A DNA stretch of 64,000 nt from Pradoshia eiseniae (GCF_002946355.1 NZ_PKOZ01000008.1:62001-126000); one strand, 5' to 3'; counted from the first letter of the stretch, positions 16,568 through 26,527 are shown. Notes: a model not told the origin generated them from the letters alone. Made by a program: numbers and translations.

Positions 16568-16870
16568 TTATTTAGATAAGGCCTGGAATTCATCCTCAGC
16601 GAGCGGTGCGAAGTGACGGTACATTTTAAAACCGCCGTATAAGCTAAGCGCTCCCATGATGATGAAGATGCCTCCGATGAAATAAGTGAGTGTTGTTTGG
16701 TACAGATACAATTGATTAATCCCGAATATCAAAACAAACAATCCGAGTGTCATAGATGATTTTCCTTTTAGGCATGCACGCTGCATTGGATGCTGTGTCC
16801 GGAAGGTTTTTGCTTTATAGTAAATGTAGAAGGAAAGGGACGTCACAATAAAGAAAACAAGTATCGGCAT
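16568..16870 (-). CDS. ytpI: YtpI-family membrane protein
   Basis: The 100-residue protein has three hydrophobic segments (about 2-18, 41-58, 62-81) with a short basic loop. It has the position and size of B. subtilis YtpI, between ytoI and nrnA. Function unknown. GGAGG precedes the ATG on the minus strand. Confidence 0.85.
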   Translation of the reverse strand: MPILVFFIVTSLSFYIYYKAKTFRTQHPMQRACLKGKSSMTLGLFVLIFGINQLYLYQTTLTYFIGGIFIIMGALSLYGGFKMYRHFAPLAEDEFQALSK

Positions 16871-17006
16871 AGATTGGCCTCCGTTTGAATAGTATGTCTA
16901 CATTGTACTAAAAATTGAATAAAATGACCAATATGGAAAGTGCTTCCGAAAGGGCTGCTTTTTTGTTTTAATTAAGATTGAAAGACTCATTAAAGGAGAA
17001 TGAATA

Positions 17007-17942
17007 ATGAAAGAACGCATACTTGATGCAATTAAACAATATGAGACGATTATCTTACATAGGCATGTCCGTCCGGATCCTGATGCATACGGATCTCAAT
17101 GCGGGCTTGGAGAAATGATTAAGGCATCTTTCCCGGAGAAGAATGTATATATGGTAGGGCTGGAGGAGGAGTCCCTTCGTTTTTTGAAGGAGTTGGATCA
17201 AATCCCTGATTCTGTATACGACCAAGCTCTTGTTATTGTATGTGACACTGCTAATCAGGAGCGGGTATGTGATCAGCGGTATACAATGGGCGATATGCTC
17301 ATCAAGATTGACCACCATCCGAACGATGATGCATATGGAGATATTGTATGGGTGGACACATCAGCGAGCTCCTGCAGTGAAATGATTTATGACTTTTATA
17401 CGTTCGGCAAGGATAAGGGCTTGAAGCTGACTCAGGAGGCTGCACGCTTACTTTATGCTGGCATTGTAGGGGATACCGGAAGATTCCTCTATCCGAGCAC
17501 CACTGATAAAACCTTCCTGTATGCAGGTGAGCTAATTCATTATGGATTTGACCGCACAGAGATCTATAATGGACTTTATGATGTGGAAGAGGCGGTCGTT
17601 CGTTTAAACGGTTACGTTTTTGAACACTTTAAAATGGATGAGAACGGCGTTGGTTCTATGGTCATCACAAAGGATGTCATGGATCGTTTTGGAGTGAAGG
17701 CATCACAGGCTTCCCTATTAGTGAGCACGCTCGGCGGAATAAAGGGCTTGAAAGCATGGGCCTTCTTTATAGAGGAAGGCAAGGATATCCGGGTTCGTCT
17801 CCGTTCCAAGGGGCCGGTCATCAATGGCATTGCCAAAAAATATAATGGCGGGGGACATCCGCTCGCATCAGGAGCGACTATCTATGACTGGGCAGACGTG
17901 GATAAGGTCGTGGCAGACTTAGTGGAGGTTTGCAAGGCTTAA
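17007..17942 (+). CDS. nrnA: nanoRNase/pAp phosphatase NrnA
   Basis: The 311-residue DHH/DHHA1 phosphoesterase degrades 2-5 nt RNA fragments and dephosphorylates 3'-phosphoadenosine 5'-phosphate. The manganese motifs are intact: LHRHVRPDPDAYGSQCG, VCDTAN, IDHHPNDDAYG and DTGRF. The substrate-binding DHHA1 domain ends with KYNGGGHPLASGAT. AAAGGAG precedes the ATG. It is alone between ytpI and the convergent ytrHI genes. Confidence 0.97.
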   Translation: MKERILDAIKQYETIILHRHVRPDPDAYGSQCGLGEMIKASFPEKNVYMVGLEEESLRFLKELDQIPDSVYDQALVIVCDTANQERVCDQRYTMGDMLIKIDHHPNDDAYGDIVWVDTSASSCSEMIYDFYTFGKDKGLKLTQEAARLLYAGIVGDTGRFLYPSTTDKTFLYAGELIHYGFDRTEIYNGLYDVEEAVVRLNGYVFEHFKMDENGVGSMVITKDVMDRFGVKASQASLLVSTLGGIKGLKAWAFFIEEGKDIRVRLRSKGPVINGIAKKYNGGGHPLASGATIYDWADVDKVVADLVEVCKA

Positions 17943-17946
17943 TACT

Positions 17947-18002
17947 AAAAGAGGCTGATTCAAAAGCACTGTAAAGTTAGCTTTTTAGAATCAGTCTCTT
18001 TT
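17947..18002. terminator. bidirectional terminator between nrnA and ytrI
   Basis: AAAAGAGGCTGATTC and GAATCAGTCTCTTTT pair. Confidence 0.9.
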
Positions 18003-18003
18003 C

Positions 18004-18504
18004 TTACATTTGCCTAATGGCTAGTTCAATTTCAATATTCGTATAAATAACCAGCTCCCTTATTTCGAGCTGATAATGGCGGCTGTTCACCTTTATGTCT
18101 TTATTGATGATGGCCCGTTTAAGCAGCTCCTTCCCTTTACTGACGTTTTCTAAATCCTTGCCGATCAGGGAGGAGAAATCCTTTTGGATGCTTTGTTCTA
18201 CCTCGAATACACTGAGCGGGTCAAGCCGGTACTTCTTGTAGTTGGTGATGCGGACGGAGACATCCTGGACGAGCAAGCGGCTTTCGTTTCGCTTGTTAAG
18301 TATTTCGTACTCGCTTTGCCAAATGTCCACCTCTTCGGATAAATCCTTGATGGTATCCTGCTGAGTCTGGATGAGCTGGACCTGTTTCTCCTGGAGGTCC
18401 CCAAACATGTAAAAGAAAAGGGCCCAGCTCATAACGGCGCCAATCGCTATTCCTGCGAAGAAGCGCTGCCACATAGGATTGCGGTAATAAGGGGGGATTC
18501 TCAT
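18004..18504 (-). CDS. ytrI: sporulation membrane protein YtrI
   Basis: The 166-residue protein opens MRIPPYYRNPMWQRFFAGIAIGAVMSWALFFYMFG, one N-terminal membrane segment, followed by a coiled stretch (QEKQVQLIQTQQDTIKDLSEEVDIWQSEYEILNKRNE) and an external domain. The ATG at 18504 overlaps the ytrH stop (ATGA) and is spaced ten bases from AGGAG; the ATG at 18531 lies inside ytrH without a site. In B. subtilis ytrHI are SigE-dependent genes needed for proper spores; the same role is inferred. Confidence 0.92.
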   Translation of the reverse strand: MRIPPYYRNPMWQRFFAGIAIGAVMSWALFFYMFGDLQEKQVQLIQTQQDTIKDLSEEVDIWQSEYEILNKRNESRLLVQDVSVRITNYKKYRLDPLSVFEVEQSIQKDFSSLIGKDLENVSKGKELLKRAIINKDIKVNSRHYQLEIRELVIYTNIEIELAIRQM

Positions 18505-18836
18505 GGATGCATTTGCTCCTGTGTGAGCCAATGGATGATGAGCGCGCCAGCCTGAGCTCCGCCAAGGGCAGAGATGATGAGCATGATTTGCTTGAAGATA
18601 TCCTTCGTTTCCCCGTGAAAAATGCCTCGTTCAAATGAATAAACTGCATCAAAGGTGCCTCCGATGGCAGCGACAATTGCCCATATCCTTAATCCTTCCG
18701 ATAGGCGGAATACATGGGTTAAGGGAGGCTGTCCGGTAATGAAGGCGGCGAGTCCTCCTATTAAGGAGCCGCCTAATAAAACTCCTAATGAAATGAAGAA
18801 GCTGTTAATGAAGGCTGGTAGAAATGCTTGGTCCAT
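18501..18836 (-). CDS. ytrH: sporulation membrane protein YtrH
   Basis: The 111-residue protein has three hydrophobic segments (FINSFFISLGVLLGGSLIGGLAAFI, IWAIVAAIGGTFDAVYSF, IMLIISALGGAQAGALIIHW), as in YtrH. It overlaps ytrI by four bases, so the pair is one operon. A SigE-like promoter can be seen upstream. Expression in the mother cell is inferred from the B. subtilis orthologue. Confidence 0.92.
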   Translation of the reverse strand: MDQAFLPAFINSFFISLGVLLGGSLIGGLAAFITGQPPLTHVFRLSEGLRIWAIVAAIGGTFDAVYSFERGIFHGETKDIFKQIMLIISALGGAQAGALIIHWLTQEQMHP

Positions 18837-18865
18837 ATAACTCGTCCCTTTTTGTTTTTGATATA

Positions 18866-18894
18866 TGTATATGAACAGGCAGCTGGTATTATGA
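18866..18894 (-). promoter_or_regulatory. candidate SigE promoter of ytrHI
   Basis: On the minus strand TCATAAT (six of seven against KMATATT) and CATATACA (imperfect against CATACANT) are 14 bp apart and would start transcription about 20 bases before ytrH. Confidence 0.4.
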
Positions 18895-19017
18895 GGATGT
18901 TAAAAAGTTTCTGTATGAAAATACGAACATATTTTCTTTTTTTCGCCAGGACTCTTATAATAAAGAAGAATCGTTTATAGATGATTTAGTATGATAAAGA
19001 AAAAGGATGTGACGCCA

Positions 19018-22000
19018 ATGTCATTTGTCCATCTTCATGTATATAGTGCTTATAGCTTGCTTGAGAGCACCTTGTCGGTGAAGGAAATTGTCGCCGGTGC
19101 CAAGATGCGCGGATACAAAGCCGTTGCATTAACCGACCGCAATGTAATGTATGCGGCTCCGTCTTTTTATAAGGAATGCGAAGCACAAGGAATGAAACCA
19201 ATCATTGGTTTGACATGTGATCTGCTGAATGAGGAGGAGACAAGCAGCTTCCCGCTCCTGCTTTTAGCGAAGAATAATCAAGGCTATAAGAATTTGATGA
19301 AAATTTCAAGCGCCATTCAGACACGGTCAAATGAAGGGTTGCCAATCAGATGGCTGAAAGGCTATTCGAATGGATTATTAGCGATTAGTCCAGGAGCCGA
19401 AGGACAGATTGAAGGGCTGCTGGAACAAGGCGATGAGGAAGGCGCTGCTGCGCTTGTAAATAAATATAAGCAAATCTTTCAGGAAGGCTGCTTTTATCTT
19501 TCGCTGCCTCGGAATAAGAAACCGAGCTGGGAGAAAGTTAAACAGCTGGCGCGGGATATGTCTGTCCCGCTTGTCGCAGTTGGTCCAGTCCGCTATATGG
19601 ATAAAGAGGATTTTCAGGCCTATCAGGGGCTTACATGCTTAAAGGACAATATTAAGCTTGCAGATTTAGAGGATAGAAGCATCAGCAGGGAGGAGTCGAT
19701 GCACCTAGCCTCTATGGCTGAGATGGTCGAATGGTATGGAGAGGAGCCTGATGCTTTGGAGAATTCGGTCAAAATTGCTAAGTGCTGCTCTGTCACCATA
19801 GACTTCCATCAAAAGCTGCTTCCCAAGTTTCCTGTGCCAGATGGGAGGACAGCAGATGCCTATTTGACCGAAATATGTTACCGGGGTCTAAAGAGGCGTT
19901 ACCCAGAAGGCGATAAGCGTCATGAAGACCGTTTGAACTATGAACTCTCGGTGATTGCCAAGATGGGATTCAGTGATTATTTCCTCATTGTGTGGGATTT
20001 CATGAACCATGCGCATAAAACAGGCATATTAACAGGACCTGGGCGAGGCTCTGCCGCAGGCTCTATTGTCTCCTATAGCCTTGGAATCACGAATGTCGAT
20101 CCCATGAAGAATGATCTTTTATTTGAGCGTTTCCTGAATCCGGAGAGAATCACGATGCCGGATATTGATATCGATTTCCCGGATAATCGCAGGGAAGAGA
20201 TGATTCGATATGTGGCTGATAAATATGGGGCTCTTCATGTCGCTCAAATCATCACGTTCGGTACTTTTGGCATGAAAGCGGCACTGAGGGATGCTGCAAG
20301 AGTGTCCGGATTAAATGCGAAAGAAATTGAACAATTATCTAGGACACTCCCGCCAGGACATGGGATGACGATTCGTCAGGCTTTGGCGGATTCTGCCCGC
20401 CTGCGCGAGTGGGTGCAGCAAGCGGAGCATCATCAAAGAATCATCGATATGGCACAAAAGTGGGAGGGACTGCCACGGCACACATCTATCCATGCTGCTG
20501 GCGTTGTGATGACGGACCGTCCACTCACAGAAATCATCCCTATCCAGGCAGGGCATGAAGGCGTTTATTTAACCCAATTTACGATGGAATACCTGGAAGA
20601 AATCGGACTCCTGAAGATGGATTTCCTGGGTTTGCGTAATTTGACGCTGCTTGACCAAATAATCAAGCAAATTGAGAGATTTACGGGGCAAAGAGTCCAA
20701 TTAAGCCAATTGCCGCTTGATGATAAGAAAACCTATGAATTACTTTCAAAGGGGCAGACATCGGGTATTTTCCAATTTGAATCTGGCGGGATGCAAAATG
20801 TTCTGCAGAAGCTTAAGCCTACCTCATTTGGTGACCTGGTTGCTGTGAACGCCTTGTACAGACCAGGTCCTATGGATAATATCCCGGCATATATTGCAAG
20901 GAAGCATGGACAGGAGACCGTCTCTTATCCTCATCCTGTACTTAAGGAAATTCTTGAGCCGACATACGGAATCATTGTCTATCAGGAGCAAATCATGCAG
21001 ATTGCCTCTACGATGGCTGGCTTCAGTTTAGGTGAAGCCGATTTGCTGCGCAGAGCGGTCAGCAAGAAGAAGAAGGATGTGCTGGATCAGGAAAGAGAGC
21101 ATTTCGTCCGCGGTGCTGAAAGGAACGGATATGACACGAGGCGTGCAAATGACGTGTATGATTTAATTGTCCGTTTTGCTAATTACGGGTTCCCGAAAAG
21201 CCATGCGGTTGCCTATAGCTTAATTGCCTATCAGCTTGCTTATTTGAAAGCAAACTATTTTCTCCATTTCATGTCCGGAATTATGACGTCTGTGATTGGC
21301 AATGAAGAGAAGATTATCCAGTATGTCCAGGAATTGAAGAGTAATGGGTATGAATTACTTCCGCCATCCATTAATAGGAGCCACTATCCGTTTGTGATTG
21401 AGAAGGGGAAGGGAATCCGCTACAGTCTCGCAGGTATAAAGGGAATTGGGGCATCTGTTTTGCGTGAGATTGTTCAAGCGCGCAAAAATGGTCCCTTTGC
21501 CGACTTGTTCGATTTTTGCGTTCGTGTGCCTGCAAGGGTTTTGAACAGAAAGGTGCTCGAAAATCTCTGCTATGCTGGGGCGTTTGATGAGTTCTCCATT
21601 GACCGGGCAAGTATTCTTGCCAGTATTGATGTGGCATTGGAACATGTGGAATTGGTCCGCCCCTCAAATGGCGACGCTAGTTTCTTTGATTCAGATGATG
21701 AAATGATAAAGCCGAAATACATGATTGTCGACCCGATGCCTTCTACAATAAAGCTGCAAAAAGAAAAAGAAGTGCTCGGATTCTATTTGTCTGATCATCC
21801 TCTATCAGCGTACCGGAAGAAATTAACTCATGCGGGAGCCTTGCCGATTGTTAAATACCACCCAGGCATGTCCGGCTATCTTGGCGCTTTTATTCAGTCT
21901 GTGAAAACAATCCGTACCAAAAAAGGAGAGAACATGGCCTTTTTCACCGCGGGTGATGAAACGGGCGAGATGGATTGTGTCGCCTTTCCGGATGTATATA

Positions 22001-22371
22001 GACATTCTAACGTTCTCTTAAAGGAAGGCAATATGCTGCTTTTAGAGGGGAAATCAGAAGAGCGGAATGGCAAGAAGCAGTTTGTCCTCAAAGCGATCTA
22101 TAATTTGCATGATGAGAATGAACAATTGCGCCAATTATTTAAATCGCTGTTTATCAGATTGACTCCTGATCGGCAAACGCCGACAAATCTTGCAGAAATC
22201 AAACGATGTCTTGCTGGATATCGAGGGAATGTAAAAGTTTATCTTCGTTATGAAAAGGAAGCAAAGACCATTCAACTGTCAAAGGAGAATTGGGTAACCC
22301 CGTCATCCCAATTGATTTCTATGTTGGAAGAGATTGCTGGTAAAGGAAATGTTCTGTTAAAAGAAGATTGA
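19018..22371 (+). CDS. dnaE: DNA polymerase III subunit alpha DnaE
   Basis: The 1117-residue C-family polymerase is the length of Bacillus DnaE, which extends RNA primers at the fork before PolC takes over. A PHP domain occupies the N-terminus (FVHLHVYSAYSLLES), the catalytic aspartates are in MPDIDIDFPDNRR, and the fingers and tandem HhH region follow. An OB-fold is near residues 980-1060. The ATG at 19018 was chosen over 18991 because AAGGATGTGA lies at 19003-19012 and MSFVHL is the usual opening. It is divergent from ytrHI. Confidence 0.97.
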   Translation: MSFVHLHVYSAYSLLESTLSVKEIVAGAKMRGYKAVALTDRNVMYAAPSFYKECEAQGMKPIIGLTCDLLNEEETSSFPLLLLAKNNQGYKNLMKISSAIQTRSNEGLPIRWLKGYSNGLLAISPGAEGQIEGLLEQGDEEGAAALVNKYKQIFQEGCFYLSLPRNKKPSWEKVKQLARDMSVPLVAVGPVRYMDKEDFQAYQGLTCLKDNIKLADLEDRSISREESMHLASMAEMVEWYGEEPDALENSVKIAKCCSVTIDFHQKLLPKFPVPDGRTADAYLTEICYRGLKRRYPEGDKRHEDRLNYELSVIAKMGFSDYFLIVWDFMNHAHKTGILTGPGRGSAAGSIVSYSLGITNVDPMKNDLLFERFLNPERITMPDIDIDFPDNRREEMIRYVADKYGALHVAQIITFGTFGMKAALRDAARVSGLNAKEIEQLSRTLPPGHGMTIRQALADSARLREWVQQAEHHQRIIDMAQKWEGLPRHTSIHAAGVVMTDRPLTEIIPIQAGHEGVYLTQFTMEYLEEIGLLKMDFLGLRNLTLLDQIIKQIERFTGQRVQLSQLPLDDKKTYELLSKGQTSGIFQFESGGMQNVLQKLKPTSFGDLVAVNALYRPGPMDNIPAYIARKHGQETVSYPHPVLKEILEPTYGIIVYQEQIMQIASTMAGFSLGEADLLRRAVSKKKKDVLDQEREHFVRGAERNGYDTRRANDVYDLIVRFANYGFPKSHAVAYSLIAYQLAYLKANYFLHFMSGIMTSVIGNEEKIIQYVQELKSNGYELLPPSINRSHYPFVIEKGKGIRYSLAGIKGIGASVLREIVQARKNGPFADLFDFCVRVPARVLNRKVLENLCYAGAFDEFSIDRASILASIDVALEHVELVRPSNGDASFFDSDDEMIKPKYMIVDPMPSTIKLQKEKEVLGFYLSDHPLSAYRKKLTHAGALPIVKYHPGMSGYLGAFIQSVKTIRTKKGENMAFFTAGDETGEMDCVAFPDVYRHSNVLLKEGNMLLLEGKSEERNGKKQFVLKAIYNLHDENEQLRQLFKSLFIRLTPDRQTPTNLAEIKRCLAGYRGNVKVYLRYEKEAKTIQLSKENWVTPSSQLISMLEEIAGKGNVLLKED

Positions 22372-22417
22372 CTAGGAATTGCACTGAATATTGTGATATA
22401 TTGAAAGATATCATTTC

Positions 22418-22428
22418 TGGTCTGACCA
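22418..22428. promoter_or_regulatory. FadR-type palindrome before ytsJ
   Basis: TGGTCTGACCA is an exact match to the FadR/GntR-type half-site palindrome TGGTC-N-GACCA. It lies 47 bases before the ytsJ start, in the promoter or leader region. The GntR protein encoded just downstream is the likely ligand-responsive binder. Confidence 0.55.
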
Positions 22429-22474
22429 TCAAGGCGGATGGGACCAATTGTTTTTAAGAAAAAGGGGTGTTGGG

Positions 22475-23713
22475 ATGACTTTAAGAGAAGAAGCGCTGCA
22501 TATGCATCGTGTTAACAAAGGTAAATTGGAAACGGTGTCTAAAGTTCCGGTTCGAAATGCAAAAGATTTGAGCTTGGCCTATTCTCCAGGCGTAGCAGAA
22601 CCTTGCAAGCAAATACATGATAAGCCGGATACAGTATATGAATATACCATAAAAGGCAATACGGTCGCTGTTGTCTCCGATGGGACAGCCGTCCTTGGAC
22701 TTGGCAATATTGGCCCGGAAGCTGCCTTGCCTGTTATGGAAGGAAAGGCCTTGCTATTTAAGAGTTTCGCAGGTGTGGATGCTTTTCCAATCTGCTTAAA
22801 TACAAATGACGTAGATAAAATCGTGGAAACAGTCAAGCTGCTTGAGCCCACTTTTGGCGGAGTGAATTTGGAGGATATTGCAGCACCGAATTGCTTTGTC
22901 ATTGAAGAACGGTTAAAGCGGGAAGCGAATATTCCGGTCTTCCATGATGATCAGCATGGAACAGCCATTGTGACGCTTGCTGGGCTTGTGAACGCATTGA
23001 AGCTATCCAATAAAAAAATGTCAGAGATAAAAGTGGTGGCGAGCGGAGCGGGTGCAGCCGGCATCGCTATCATAAAGCTATTATATAATTTCGGCGTGCG
23101 TGATCTTATCATGTGTGATAGTAAGGGAGCGATTTTCGAAGATCGCCCATATGGAATGAACCAAGTGAAAGCTGAGGTTGCGAAATACACGAACCGCAGC
23201 AGATCAGAAGGGTCGCTACAGGATGTAATCAAGGATGCTGATGTCTTTATTGGCGTATCGGTCGCTGATGCGCTAACAGCTGAGATGGTTCAATCCATGG
23301 CGGAAGATCCAATCATCTTTGCAATGGCCAATCCGACGCCGGAAATCATGCCAGAGCTTGCGAAAGAGGCGGGAGCTAAAGTCGTGGGCACAGGCCGGTC
23401 TGATTTTCCTAACCAGGTCAATAATGTACTGGCATTTCCGGGCATTTTTCGGGGAGCTCTAGATGTGCGTGCCACGCATATTAATGAGAAGATGAAGGTG
23501 GCTGCTGTCCATGCTATCGCAGATTTGATTTCAGAGGATGAGCTGCACGCGGATTATGTCATTCCTGCACCTTTCGATCCGCGGGTTGCACCAGCTGTGG
23601 CAGCTGCGGTGGCTAAAGCGGCAATGGAAACTGGTGTAGCGAGATTGAAGGTTGACCCAGAAGAGATTAGAAAAAAGACAGAGTTATTATCATCAATTGG
23701 GAAAAGCGAGTGA
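22475..23713 (+). CDS. ytsJ: NADP-dependent malic enzyme YtsJ
   Basis: The 412-residue enzyme oxidatively decarboxylates malate to pyruvate. Present are SLAYSPGVAEPC, the catalytic Lys region in GKALLFKSFAGVDAFPICL, the metal-binding PVFHDDQHGTAIV and the nucleotide loop VASGAGAAGIAI. B. subtilis YtsJ, of the same length and in the same place before accDA, is the main NADPH-producing malic enzyme. The ATG at 22475 follows AAAGGGGTG; an earlier TTG at 22448 lacks a site. It is followed after six bases by the GntR gene. Confidence 0.95.
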   Translation: MTLREEALHMHRVNKGKLETVSKVPVRNAKDLSLAYSPGVAEPCKQIHDKPDTVYEYTIKGNTVAVVSDGTAVLGLGNIGPEAALPVMEGKALLFKSFAGVDAFPICLNTNDVDKIVETVKLLEPTFGGVNLEDIAAPNCFVIEERLKREANIPVFHDDQHGTAIVTLAGLVNALKLSNKKMSEIKVVASGAGAAGIAIIKLLYNFGVRDLIMCDSKGAIFEDRPYGMNQVKAEVAKYTNRSRSEGSLQDVIKDADVFIGVSVADALTAEMVQSMAEDPIIFAMANPTPEIMPELAKEAGAKVVGTGRSDFPNQVNNVLAFPGIFRGALDVRATHINEKMKVAAVHAIADLISEDELHADYVIPAPFDPRVAPAVAAAVAKAAMETGVARLKVDPEEIRKKTELLSSIGKSE

Positions 23714-23719
23714 TGGCCA

Positions 23720-24361
23720 GTGGAGCAAAGGCAAGATGGAGGACAATCAAAGGTTTATCTAGAAATCGTACGTAAGCTTCAGAGGATGATTGAGCAAGAC
23801 AAGCTTGTTCCGGGAGATAAGATTCCCTCTGAAAGGGAGCTTTCAGAAAGGCTGAATGTTGGCCGCTCATCAGTTCGTGAGGCGTTAAGAGCGCTTGAGC
23901 TTTTGGGTTTGATTGAAACGCGGCGGGGGGAAGGCACATTTATTTATAACTTTCAGGAGCATAAGCTTGTCGAGCTCTTAGGTTCTTTTTTCGTGCTTGA
24001 AGGCAAGACGAAGGAAGATTTGCTTGAAGTGAAGCTGCTGCTTGAGAAGGATTGTATTCGAATCTTGGCTGATTTGAGTAAAGGTAATCCTGGAATGGGC
24101 ATAGAATTTTACGATTGGGCAAGGAACCATTCATTTACCGATGAAGAATTCTTTACCAAGTTGGCGATACTGACAGATAATAGATTGATGGAGAGAATTT
24201 GGAGAACGGTCAACAGCTATGTAAAAGCTTCCGGCAGTATCTTCCCTATTTCTGAACGTAAGCAATACATCGCTTTAGCTGCCTTGTTAGAGAAGGGGCA
24301 AAAGGAAGAGGCTCTTAACATCTACGAAAATAACATCAGGAAGAGTGTAAACGCCGAATAA
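23720..24361 (+). CDS. GntR/FadR-family transcriptional regulator
   Basis: The 213-residue protein has a winged-helix N-terminus (LVPGDKIPSERELSERLNVGRSSVREALRALELLGLIETRRGEGTFI) and a shortened all-helical FadR C-terminal domain (LLEVKLLLEKDCIRILADL) for an effector. It starts at GTG 23720, six bases after ytsJ, without a strong ribosome binding site, so coupling to ytsJ is likely. Its place between NADPH-producing malic enzyme and acetyl-CoA carboxylase, and the two FadR-type palindromes nearby, suggest it controls this locus in response to an acyl-CoA or organic acid. B. subtilis has no such gene here as far as I recall. Confidence 0.88.
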   Translation: MEQRQDGGQSKVYLEIVRKLQRMIEQDKLVPGDKIPSERELSERLNVGRSSVREALRALELLGLIETRRGEGTFIYNFQEHKLVELLGSFFVLEGKTKEDLLEVKLLLEKDCIRILADLSKGNPGMGIEFYDWARNHSFTDEEFFTKLAILTDNRLMERIWRTVNSYVKASGSIFPISERKQYIALAALLEKGQKEEALNIYENNIRKSVNAE

Positions 24362-24515
24362 CAGGCGGCTGCTTAACCAAATGGACTTGGCTTTATCTTT
24401 TGGGATTCATGGAAGAAATCCTTTGTAGTTCTCGGACTATGAGGTTCTTTCTGAGGACAAGAGGTAGGGCCACTGTCATTTGTAAACCATATGGAACTGA
24501 AAGGGGATAGGCAGT

Positions 24516-25379
24516 TTGTTAAAAGATGTTTTTTCAAGAGGGCGCAGAAAAAAATACGCAACCATTCCATCGGATAAAGCGAAGCAGGATATACCGGAAG
24601 GAATTATGATGAAATGCCCTTCATGCAAAGTAATCAAATATTCCAAAGAAATAATCAAAAATGAAAAGGTTTGCCCTAAATGCGGATATCATCATCCGAT
24701 GACCGCTTATGAGCGAATGAAGAGTATTAGTGATGAAGGAACCTTTGAAGAAATAAATCGGATGATGGTATCTGAGAATCCATTATCTTTCGAGGGATAT
24801 CTAGAGAAATTAGATCAGGATCGAAAGAAAACAAATATGAATGAAGCGGTCTTGACAGGAGTCTGTCAAATAAGTGGTCTGACCAGTGTGGTTGCTATTA
24901 TGGATTCGACATTCCGAATGGGAAGCATGGGGTCAGCTGTTGGAGAGAAAATCACACGCGCCATTGAGAAGGCGGATGAATTGAAGGTGCCCTTCATCAT
25001 CTTTACAGCTTCTGGGGGAGCCAGGATGCAGGAGGGCGTATTAAGCCTGATGCAAATGGCTAAGACAAGTGCCGCTTTGAAACGATTCAGCGACCATCAA
25101 GGCTTGATTATTTCTGTCATGACCCATCCGACAACAGGCGGCGTTTCAGCGAGTTTTGCATCACTTGGAGATTATAACCTGGCTGAACCCGGAGCCTTAA
25201 TCGGATTTGCTGGAAGGAGAATTATCGAGCAGACCATTCATGAAAAATTACCGGATGATTTCCAAACATCCGAGTTCTTGCTTGAGCATGGACAGTTGGA
25301 CGCTGTCATCCATCGCAGTGAACTGAAAGCTACATTGACTAATATTATGGAGATTCACACGGCGGGAGGTAATGAGTGA
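24516..25379 (+). CDS. accD: acetyl-CoA carboxylase carboxyltransferase subunit beta
   Basis: The 287-residue subunit has the zinc ribbon C-x2-C-x15-C-x2-C (MKCPSCKVI ... VCPKCGYHH) and the crotonase-like core [22 protein letters not shown]. With AccA it transfers the carboxyl group from biotin to acetyl-CoA, making malonyl-CoA. The TTG start at 24516 is preceded by AAAGGGGATAGG. It overlaps accA at the stop. A FadR-type palindrome lies inside the gene at 24875-24885. Confidence 0.97.
   Translation: MLKDVFSRGRRKKYATIPSDKAKQDIPEGIMMKCPSCKVIKYSKEIIKNEKVCPKCGYHHPMTAYERMKSISDEGTFEEINRMMVSENPLSFEGYLEKLDQDRKKTNMNEAVLTGVCQISGLTSVVAIMDSTFRMGSMGSAVGEKITRAIEKADELKVPFIIFTASGGARMQEGVLSLMQMAKTSAALKRFSDHQGLIISVMTHPTTGGVSASFASLGDYNLAEPGALIGFAGRRIIEQTIHEKLPDDFQTSEFLLEHGQLDAVIHRSELKATLTNIMEIHTAGGNE
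24875..24885. promoter_or_regulatory. second FadR-type palindrome, inside accD
   Basis: TGGTCTGACCA recurs exactly, here within the codons for SGLTS of AccD. It is identical to the copy at 22418. It may be a coincidence of coding, or an internal roadblock operator. Confidence 0.3.
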
Positions 25380-26356
25380 TGTCAGCAGAATTTTCCTTTG
25401 AAAAACCAATCAGGGACTTACAAGGAAAGATAGATGAACTGAAGAAGTTAGCCAGCACCACCACACATGACTTTTCAGCGGACATCGATACTCTTGAAGA
25501 AAAGCTTCGGGCTATCGAAAAGGAAGTCTACGAAAATCTTGAACCGTGGGATCGCGTACAAATAGCCCGCCACTCTACACGTCCGACAACGAAGGATTAT
25601 ATTGATTGCTTATTCACCGATTTCTTCGAATGTCATGGTGACCGGCTTTACGGAGACGATCATGCTATTGTTGGCGGGATAGCCAAATATCGGGGACAGC
25701 CTGTCACAGTCATTGGTCATCAGCGCGGCAAGGACACGAAGGAAAATATTCTCCGCAACTTTGGAATGCCCCATCCAGAAGGGTATAGAAAAGCATTAAG
25801 GCTTATGAAGCAGGCTGAAAAGTTCAATCGCCCGGTAATTTGCTTTATTGACACAAAAGGCGCATATCCCGGAAAGGCAGCCGAAGAACGCGGCCAAAGT
25901 GAAGCCATTGCTAGAAATCTGTTCGAGATGGCTGGTTTGAAGGTTCCCATCATATGCATAGTGATTGGTGAGGGGGGAAGCGGGGGAGCGTTGGCCCTCG
26001 GTGTCGGCGATCATTTACATATGCTTGAGAACTCTACTTATTCGGTAATATCTCCTGAAGGAGCCGCCTCTATCCTCTGGAAGGATTCCGCTCAGGCAAA
26101 AAAAGCCGCTGAATCCATGAAGATTACAGCTAGGGACCTAAAAGAATTAGACATCATTGATGAGGTTATTCCTGAGGTGCTTGGTGGAGCCCATTGTTCA
26201 GCTGAAGAGCAGGCCGAAGAAATTGACCGTATACTAGCGCAATCAATGGAGAAACTATTATCACTTGAAGTAGAAGAGTTATTAGATACACGTTATATGA
26301 AGTACAGGAAGATTGGAAAATATAATTTTCTTGGCAGTATTTTTTCCTATCAATAG
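25379..26356 (+). CDS. accA: acetyl-CoA carboxylase carboxyltransferase subunit alpha
   Basis: The 325-residue subunit shows the conserved blocks [58 protein letters not shown], and the oxyanion region [41 protein letters not shown] at 25365-25369 serves ATG 25379 (or GTG 25376), overlapping the accD stop. The C-terminal 60 residues are divergent, as is usual in Bacillus. Confidence 0.97.
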   Translation: MSAEFSFEKPIRDLQGKIDELKKLASTTTHDFSADIDTLEEKLRAIEKEVYENLEPWDRVQIARHSTRPTTKDYIDCLFTDFFECHGDRLYGDDHAIVGGIAKYRGQPVTVIGHQRGKDTKENILRNFGMPHPEGYRKALRLMKQAEKFNRPVICFIDTKGAYPGKAAEERGQSEAIARNLFEMAGLKVPIICIVIGEGGSGGALALGVGDHLHMLENSTYSVISPEGAASILWKDSAQAKKAAESMKITARDLKELDIIDEVIPEVLGGAHCSAEEQAEEIDRILAQSMEKLLSLEVEELLDTRYMKYRKIGKYNFLGSIFSYQ

Positions 26357-26364
26357 AGAAAAGA

Positions 26365-26397
26365 AGAAGCGTACAGACGGATGTACGTTTCTTTTTT
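26365..26397 (+). terminator. terminator after accA
   Basis: AGAAGCGTACA and TGTACGTTTCT pair and six T follow. Confidence 0.88.
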
Positions 26398-26498
26398 AAG
26401 ATGTTGGGAAAAATACAAAGAATATTCATTTTCTCTAAATATGATGATATTTAATGGCTTGATACCGTTTTCAAGTGTAAATACTGGATAAAATGGGG

Positions 26499-26527
26499 TT
26501 TACGAAAGTATTTTGTTATCATAGAAT
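26499..26527 (+). promoter_or_regulatory. promoter of pfkA-pyk
   Basis: TTTACG (26499-26504) and TAGAAT (26522-26527) are 17 bp apart and give a leader of about 100 bases. A second TATAAT at 26611 is too close to the ribosome binding site to serve well. Confidence 0.6.

Noticed and set aside
18505-18531. Longer YtrI with start at 18531
   Set aside because: The extra residues lie within ytrH and have no ribosome binding site, whereas the ATGA overlap at 18504 does.
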